A model generated the notes under the pieces. The model was not told the origin of the DNA. It was given only the letters and a program-made list of their open reading frames with translations, and did not search any database. Both the position numbers and the translations under genes were made by a program. From Tuctoria greenei (lineage: Eukaryota > Streptophyta > Magnoliopsida > Poales > Poaceae), in contig JAYESD010000004.1 in assembly GCA_036927565.1 (NCBI GenBank), positions 92,570,942 to 92,634,941 of the forward strand: DNA of 64,000 nucleotides, in the 5' to 3' direction. This document shows, piece by piece, positions 56,987 through 64,000 of the stretch; positions within the stretch are counted from its first letter, which is position 1, and every line of letters begins with the position of its first letter.

Positions 56987-57949
56987 CTAATCCGATGCAT
57001 CCTTATAGATGTACTCAAGTATCTCCAGATCTTCTTCCTCCTCAGAACTTGAAGGCACCTGCTCACCCATGTTCAGCGGCATGCCATGAGCCTGTGGAAA
57101 CATGACTGGGTGCGGCAAGTGTGCTTCGGCCTCAATCAAGTCATCCCGAAGTTGGCCTGCCTTGAACTCCCAAATCTGAGCTTCTTCAATGGCTTCATCT
57201 CGTGCCTCGGTGACTACCAACCGCTGCTCTTGCTGTTTCTGCACCACCAATTGACGCGCCTGCAGTCCATGACGAGCTTGCTGCAGTTCCTTGCGAGTTT
57301 GCGTCAGTTCAGTGCAAGCTTTCCGCAGTCTAGTGTGAGTGTGATGCTGCTGATCCTCGCATTGATTCAGCCGGTGATACGTCAGAGCCAGGAACGAACG
57401 TAGGTTCTCATTGATGTAATCAAGAGTGTCACCTCGTTCAACCGCTTGCCTCAATGCTTTGACCTGTGGCAGAATGATTGCACTCTGTGCAATAACCACC
57501 TTCCTGGACGCAGCGGTATAAGTCCCAAGGGTTGTAGCGGTCGTGTTGCCGTCCGGTTGATAGGCTTCAACCATACGATGTTGCCACTCAAAACCAGCCA
57601 GACCACAAACCGGGAGAAGAGCAAATTGTGTCCCAGCCATGGCATCTTGATGAAGCTCGCAAAGTTTCATAAGCGCTTCACCCGCTGCAATGGCCCACGT
57701 GTCTTCCAACCGAGCTCCCTAGATAGTGACCAAAAAAGGAGCCCATCCATAAAAACACGGACTAGCCGGGATGTCGACCAGGATGGTACATGACAGTATG
57801 CCTCTGTCGACCATCTCTTGACCCCAATAGCCTGGCATTTCGATGAAGCCAAACTGTTGGAGCACTTCCCGTAGCATGATCGGGAAGCCCGGACGGTTGG
57901 CGCACGTGGAGAACACCCACCCGTCCGGCAATAGCATCACATCCGTCAT
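56987..57949 (-). pseudogene. Leader ORF upstream of gag in element D
   Basis: Minus strand, about 320 codons in one frame with a single TAG at 57719-57721. It starts MTDVMLLPDGWVFSTCANRP, with GFPIMLREVLQQFGFIEMPG; after the stop comes GARLEDTWAIAAGEALMKLC. The middle is helical and the second half is a long coiled coil (about 57400-57120, CTELTQTRKELQQARHGLQA). It ends in an acidic tail (EEEEDLEILEYIYKDASD). ORFs of this kind occur ahead of gag in grass gypsy elements and are usually filed as hypothetical retrotransposon proteins. No enzymatic motif is visible; a structural or RNA-binding role is a guess. Confidence 0.6.
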
Positions 57950-59676
57950 CTATAAAAGAAATACATGAATGAGTCAAATACTCAAATTCAAAAAATTTTG
58001 TTGATAAACAGATCATGGATGTGATAATTGAATTATGAAGTGAATTCAAATTCAAATGCTAAATGGAACATAACACTGGAATTCTGTCTCAGTTTCTTTT
58101 CAATCAGACCAGTCTGGAGAATTCGAAATTTTCATCCAGCTAAAGGCACATTCAGGACTTGAGTTAAACTACAAAGTGGTATTACACTCCAATAGCTTTC
58201 CAGAATGTATTTATTTGCCTCCAGATCAGTTATGTATGAGGATATATGATTTTTGCAAGTTGACAGTTTTCTGGAAAAAAATTTACAGCACCTCCTTTGT
58301 TTAAGGCTGATTTTGTCCACATTTTTCCAGATACAAAACATCAAAATATGCAAAAATCATAAATTAGAACATTGTTGCAAACATCCTCAGGATTGCATAA
58401 ATGCATTATATGAAGTCATCCATCGATTCTACTAAGATATATAATCAAGATAGTGACAGGATACATAAACTGTCCAGTCTCTGTCCAGATTTAGCAGAGT
58501 TTGGAAATTTGCATTTTTAATTAGTTTACAGGGCGATTCTGATCTGGAGTTCAACACAAAAGTTTTAGATGACTCTACACTTTCCAACCAGGTGTGGTAT
58601 ACTTTCGGGTGTGAATTATACAGGAAGTTATGCTATTCCAAACTTACTCAATTTTCTGCCCAGTTCACAGTTCGAACAAGGAACTGGGCAATTTAAGTTC
58701 AAATGAAGTTTTCAAGTTTTAAATCTTGAAATCTGCCTTGGACCTGAAAATGAAACTTGTGGATGGTTTCCTCAAATTCCCAAATCATAGGCCTGCATAC
58801 TGCAGCGACCACATGATTAATTTTAAATCTGACCAGCATGCTCCAAAACAGGGATTACAAATTCAAACTTAGTCCTAAGTTGGAAATTTTTTTTGTTGTC
58901 AAGTCACACCTCCAGCACGGATATTGTCGTCGACGTGCCTGATGGAACTCGAATGCAATGCCAGTACTACTCCCTCACCAAAGAAAATTCTAGGCCGGTA
59001 TTCCGGCATACGTCTCAATGGTGGCGCTAATGAAGTTCACTCGCAAACATTTTCAACTCAAGCTACATAAAGCGTGGTTCCTGTCCTGCAACTACACACA
59101 AATGATAGATCAATCATATGGTGCCGTACGGCACAGCCTACATGGGCGAACAATTCACAATAATATATATGAAAGTAAAAACATTTGTCCCATATCATTC
59201 CATACGGGCCGCCCCGAGCTAAGCCACGTCTCGAGGAACATGACCGGGTTTTCTACCACCCGACGGGGTCCCACGTCTTTGCATAGTGCTGCACCAGTAG
59301 GTGGTACATCGGGTTATGTCCCACCCGACGGAGGCTCCCACTAATTTTGTAGCACGCTGGGGTACCGCGTGTCATATGTTCTTAGAAACATGGAAAGTTT
59401 CAGAGACTCATATTAACATTTCCGTGCCAAGCCACATAAACAATCACATGCTACCTCTCGCATGGTGATCTTTCCGCAATTATTCCGCTTGCGGTGGCGT
59501 ACCTTACCTCTTACCTGACGCGGAGCATTACTACAGAATATAATAACACATATGTTTGCTTGCCACCTTAAGTAACTAAAACTATAATAGACTTTATGTG
59601 CGCATAGTAACTAATCCTCGCTCGACTACTCTTAAGTTTTTGAAATAGAATCTTTTTGAGCGTGCTAATCCAAATG
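57950..59676 (-). other. 5' leader of element D
   Basis: About 1.7 kb of AT-rich non-coding sequence between the primer-binding-like site and the leader ORF. I saw no gene or clear repeat in it. Confidence 0.5.
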
Positions 59677-59690
59677 CGACCCTTATACCA
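59677..59690 (-). other. Primer-binding-like site of element D
   Basis: The minus strand reads tggtataagggtcg three bases after an LTR end (CA at 59695-59694), resembling the initiator-tRNA primer site with a few changes. It places the 5' LTR boundary at 59694. Confidence 0.6.
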
Positions 59691-59693
59691 GGC

Positions 59694-62600
59694 TGTGAGG
59701 ACCGGGTCCACACATTCCAGGAATCGCAGAGGTTGGTACCGTGCGATGCGGCACCCAACAACACACACGAAAAGAATATGACAAAATACAAAGTTTTATT
59801 TATAGAAACAACAGAAGTCTTTTACAATACTTAATATACAGCAGAAGTAATATTCATAACTAAACTCTCAGCCTAGCTATGCAAAAGTGCAGCCGTCCAG
59901 CCCGGGGATGCTACACACTAACAGCACACAACAATCACGGTGGCGTGCAGGGCTCCCACTCGGCGATATATCCCGACGGGGGCATCGCGTCATCTTCAGG
60001 CCCTTCCTCATACGTCTCACCTGCAAATAACTTAATATAGCAACCGTGAGCACGAAGGCTCAGCAAGACTTTAACTCTACATGCAGGGATACTTAACATA
60101 GGAACAGATATAGCAGTAAATGACTCGCCTACATGTTGATCCTTAATTTTCAAGTTATTAACAGCAGCTTACAAGTTTCATAACAGTGACTTTGGATAGC
60201 AATCATAGTGACAAAGTCATTATATTTCAATACATAGTATTCTCCTGGCTTCTTCAATATTTACTACGTCACAGCGCAGTGAACAAGCGGTACTCAAATA
60301 ATCGCGAGGGACGGTGATTGCAATCAGTAGACACCCGAATAACACGTCACGTACACCCGTGCCTAAGGAGCGTGCCATGCTCCTCACCACATCATATGCA
60401 GCAACCTTTCACAAGAAACTCAAATGTCGAACCGGTCACACCATCGCGGGCACAAGGTCCCCACACGGAGCGTGTCTTTGCCCGCCGGCCGATTTACACC
60501 TTGCTGCCCTCAACCCACCCCAATCGACAGTGGGCTATGCCTCTACATCCAAGTTATCAAGTTACATCAGTTTCCTGGGTTCCATATGCCTAGTATGCAT
60601 CTGGTACAGTTCAAACTTGTCCAGCAGGGCCGCACACGGATCAATCCTCAATCGACACAAGCAGGGCTACGCACGTGAGACCACGTCTCGCCGCATCCTA
60701 CCCGCCGCTCGGTCTCAATTTCATATTCATAAACCATTCTTTGATCGAATCCATCACGTGTGACAAAATTCTAGCTCGCGAGTAGATTCCATCTACTCGA
60801 CTTCTACCGGATTTCTGAAAACTTAAGCATGACATTTTCTACTCGTCGGGCTGTAGACCTACCCAATACTCCGAGGGGTTTGTGGGTCATGCAAGTGGAG
60901 TAACAAGTACCTTAGCCCTAATGCACAAAATAATCCTAGACTTAAGTGATACAAATAGAAACTTTGAAATAGCACTTAAATGCAAACTGGGGCTTGCCTG
61001 GCTGCGAGTCAGAGGGATAGTTAGCTTCTGTAAGTATACTCTCCAAGGTCTCCGGCTCCTCCTTGATCTCGGTCACTATATGAGGTGCATAATATGAAAG
61101 CATATAAGTGACATAGAACTATATGAATCCACTTCTAAATACAGTTTCTATTGCTAATTGATTTTAATTGGCTTTGGTATTCTTACAGTGGATACTGGGT
61201 TCTATGGGGATGATCTGGACCAAGATTGGGAGATGTTCAAGGAAGCTTGTTGTCTCTAAAATTCCAACAAATAGAAGCCTTCTCTGAAATTTGGTATTAA
61301 TTATAGAGCTTTTTCATGGCTACCAGTGGGTGGTCATTGAAGAGGAGGTCTCACTGGTTCTATTAAATTTTTTTTTCATAATTTCCTGAGTTTCCTACGG
61401 GGAGAAATTGATTTTACAAGTTAGGGAAAATGCTGAAAATGTTTCTGTACATTTTCCTTTTTTCAATTGACATAGGTGATTTGAACACTATTGGGTCCAG
61501 TAAATGAAGTCCAATGAACATGAAATTTTTACTGGAGATCAAATGTATTTTTAAGTGTGTTCTGACCAAAACTGGGAATTTTCCAAGTAACAGAACAGGT
61601 CGTCGCATGGCGGCGATGGCCGGAAACCCGTGTGCGACGGCGGCGGCGGCTAGGGTTTCGGCTAGGTCGGGATTCCCCAGAAATGGTGCAAACACATCGG
61701 GAATAGGCTTGGGAGATTCTTGGGAGCATGAGGAAGATGAATATGAGGTCAAAAAGCGGTGGAATAGTCGGCAAAGTTGCCTTCAACGGTGAACCGCGGG
61801 ATTTTCCATGGCGGCGAGGAAAACTTGCATAACTCAGCTCCCACTCGATTATTTCCGATGATTCTTGGTAGAGGGGTGGACTAGGAAGTGGTTAACATAA
61901 TACCTAACTGGATTAGAAAAAATTCGCACCTAGAAACGGAATTGAGCGGATGACCTAGACGAGATGCTCTATTTTGCCGTTAGGAAAAAGGGGAAATACC
62001 AACGTTATACACTATGACAAGCTGCAAAAATTTGCAGGCATATTAAATGATCAAATACGCACCACTTTGATGTTTGGGTGTGGGCTCGAGAAGGTCTGCT
62101 TTGTCCTTGTGTCATTGAACAGAGGGTGGCGCCCGTCGGCTTCAACGGTGTACGTCCGCAATGCTTCAAAATACACCACAACCAAATGAGAAATCGATGA
62201 ACTGCTTGATGGAGATGATAAAGGAGGAAGTCTTCTTTACTTTTGCTGTTGGCACGAAGGCAAAAATCAGCCTGAATCCTGGGCGCTATGCGGGGCAGAG
62301 GAGGCAGCTATGGCTGTTGGCGGAAGAACAGAGAAGCTCGTCGCTGTTTCACCGGGGGAGAGGGGAAGGATGAGAGGTAACCTGGGCACCCTGGCCGATC
62401 CGTCGCTGTGGCGCCATGCAGCGTCGCGGTGTCAAGTGGAGGAGGAGAGGAAAAATGGCGTACAGAGTAGGGTACTGACCAGTGGGTCCCACTGCCCCCT
62501 CAAGTCAATCCTTCTCGGGTCCTTCAATTCCCCACCTAGATTTGTCCAAAAATTCCATATTTTTCTGGAGAGGCCAATTCAAATGTGTAGATTCATATTC

Positions 62601-64000
62601 TGGAATTGGATTTCAAATTTGGACAAGTTTCAGTGAAATTCAAATTCAAATTTGAATTTGAATGGACTTCATTGTACCCATTGAATTAAATAGAAACTGT
62701 GCTCCAAATTTCATGAAAATGTACAGTGGTGCTATTTGGAATGTTTTAAAGCTAATGGTGAACTTAAATTGTTATTTTGTCAAGTTTTGAACATGAGCTA
62801 TTTTTAATTTTTGATTTCCCTCTATTGAAGTTTAAATTGGTTTGAATTATTTTTAATTGGCTTTGGGATTTTTAGAGTGGACAATAGGTTCTATGAGGAA
62901 GATCTGGACAAAAAATTGGAGATGTTCAATGAAGCTTTTTGTCTCTAAAATTCCACAATTAAAAAGGATTCTCTGAATTTTGGTTGTAATTCTGGAGCTT
63001 TGTCTTGGATAAAAGTGGATGTTCATGGTAGAGGGGGTCTCACTGGTTCTGGTAAAATTTATTTCACATATTTCTGAGCTTCCTACAGGGAGAAACTTAT
63101 TTTACAAGTTTGGGGAAAAAGCTGAAAATGGTTCTGTACTTTTCTTGATTTTCAACTACATAGAGATTTGGAACACTGATCATCCCAGTAAATTAAGTCC
63201 AATGAACTTGAAATTTTAGTTGGAAATCAAATGTATTCTTATGAGTGTCCTGGCCAAAATTGGAAATTTTCCAATTAACAGAATAGGAGTAATTAATTTC
63301 CCTTGCAATTTGCTCAATGGAATTAATTATGAAAATACTGGGAGTTTCATGTCCAACTAATTACACCACTGCAACGTTTGTAGCAATTGGAGTCTACCAG
63401 AATTTATTTGGAAATTTTTGAGCAAATCTACTAGGAGTAATGAATTTTTGAAGTTTGCTCAAAACCTAGAATTATTTTCTTATTGGAAAGTTTAAATAAA
63501 ACTGCTGGCCCCACTCCATTTAAATGGACAAATCAGAGCGAAGCCGCACCGAGGGCCACAGATTTACCAAGCAACCACACCGGATCAATCAGCCGCAGCT
63601 GATCCGCGCGATTGAACCGCTGACAGGCGGGGCCCACCAATTGTCTTCAACCTCGCGACGCGCCGCTCGTCCGCGCCGGTGCCGCGCCGGCGAGGTCACC
63701 GGGATGCTTGCATCGACCTCCTCTCGGCTGGGCCATGACTGCCTAGCCCTAAAATAGGGCGTGCCACACGCTGGTGAGGTCCAATCGCGACGGCGACGAC
63801 CGGAGGTGAGCGTGCGACGGTGGCGGCGGAGCTAGGGTTTCGGTGATGGCCGGAATCGCTCGCGAATGGCGCAAGAAGGTCGGGAAAAGGCTGCGAACAT
63901 TTCAGGAAGCATGAGGGAGATGATCATGGGGAGAAAAAGGGATGAAATCGTCGGCAAAGTCGACTTCGACGGTGGACCAACGGATTCTTCGTGGCGGCGG
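59694..64000 (-). repeat. 5' LTR of element D with internal tandem duplication
   Basis: Starts TGTGAGGACCGGG on the plus strand. 59745-61130 matches 1-1610. The segment 61150-61590 recurs at 62846-63290 ('ttttaattggcttt', 'ggtctcactggttct', 'aagtccaatgaac'). 61600-62846 matches the 3' LTR, and 63390-64000 matches both the 3' LTR start and 61600-61800. So a unit of about 1.7 kb is repeated in tandem. The first unit has lost about 480 bp at 61596-61600 relative to the second. The LTR continues past the window. Confidence 0.65.
62638..62663. repeat. Perfect 26-bp palindrome in the D LTR
   Basis: Self-complementary run centred on caaatttg with attcaaattc/gaatttgaat arms. The identical palindrome sits at 48259-48284 in the 3' LTR. 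Confidence 0.9.

Larger units (their letters stand above)
46780..64000 (-). mobile_element. Chromodomain-type Ty3/gypsy element D, deleted and interrupted
   Basis: Minus-strand order: 5' LTR (64000 or beyond to 59694), primer site (59690-59677), 1.7-kb leader, leader ORF (57949-56987), gag start (56626), RNase H (about 56160-55893), integrase (55617-54871, interrupted by copia element C, resuming 49229), chromodomain-like C-terminus (to about 48560) and truncated 3' LTR. A deletion near 56200 fuses the first part of gag to the end of RT. The left end abuts element E; the right end is outside the window. Confidence 0.8.

Overview
The window looks like nuclear DNA of a grass (Poaceae), in a heterochromatic-type block where LTR retrotransposons have inserted into one another. 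The evidence is the families present: a SIRE/Maximus-type Ty1/copia family with a third ORF, a Tat/Retand-type Ty3/gypsy element with an antisense ORF, a chromodomain-type Ty3/gypsy element with a leader ORF, and a Stowaway-like MITE. One compact GC-rich single-exon ORF (10521-11105, minus) is the only candidate host gene. I saw no rRNA, tRNA, CRISPR or bacterial-type features.

Layout. 1-1610: partial LTR related to the gypsy LTR at the right end. 1611-4254: unrecognised, probably decayed repeats. 4255-5640: 36-37 bp tandem repeats with a 166-bp higher-order period. 5641-10520: intergenic, with weak transposase-like remnants, a Stowaway-like MITE, a nested inverted repeat and an (AT)n tract. 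10521-11105: candidate gene, whose TATA-like box lies about 120 bp from the first LTR.

11361-34694 is a copia complex. An outer element (B) starts with an LTR at 11361. Its gag is interrupted by a related full-length element (A, 16763-27281), and B gag resumes exactly at 27282 with a near-perfect 5-bp target duplication. Between B's 5' LTR and A lies an extra LTR plus gag fragment (14132-16762). That extra LTR is a chimera, A-type on its 5' side and B-type on its 3' side. One unequal crossover between the A 5' LTR and the B 5' LTR, after nesting, explains the whole arrangement. B continues through pol, a third ORF and the first 89 bp of its 3' LTR.

At 34695 that LTR is broken by a reverse-oriented Tat-type gypsy element (E, 34695 to about 46770). 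E has a clean TGTCGG...CCGACA 3' LTR, an antisense ORF, five hairpin repeats between convergent ORFs, and gag-pol on the minus strand. E lacks its 5' LTR and abuts the truncated 3' LTR of a reverse-oriented chromodomain-type gypsy element (D, about 46780 to beyond 64000). D has lost most of gag, protease and RT, and its integrase is split by copia element C (49230-54865, perfect CATAG target duplication). C has lost nearly all gag-pol and keeps LTRs plus the third ORF.

Inferred order: B, then A into B, then the crossover duplication; E into B's 3' LTR; D joined to or inserted in E with loss of sequence; C into D. None of the element ORFs is intact. The most unusual signal is the dense array of the 12-bp palindrome CGGACTAGTCCG and its ACAAGT/ACTTGT-centred variants. 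It fills U3 of every copia LTR here and recurs at the end of U5 and in the leader of the third ORF.
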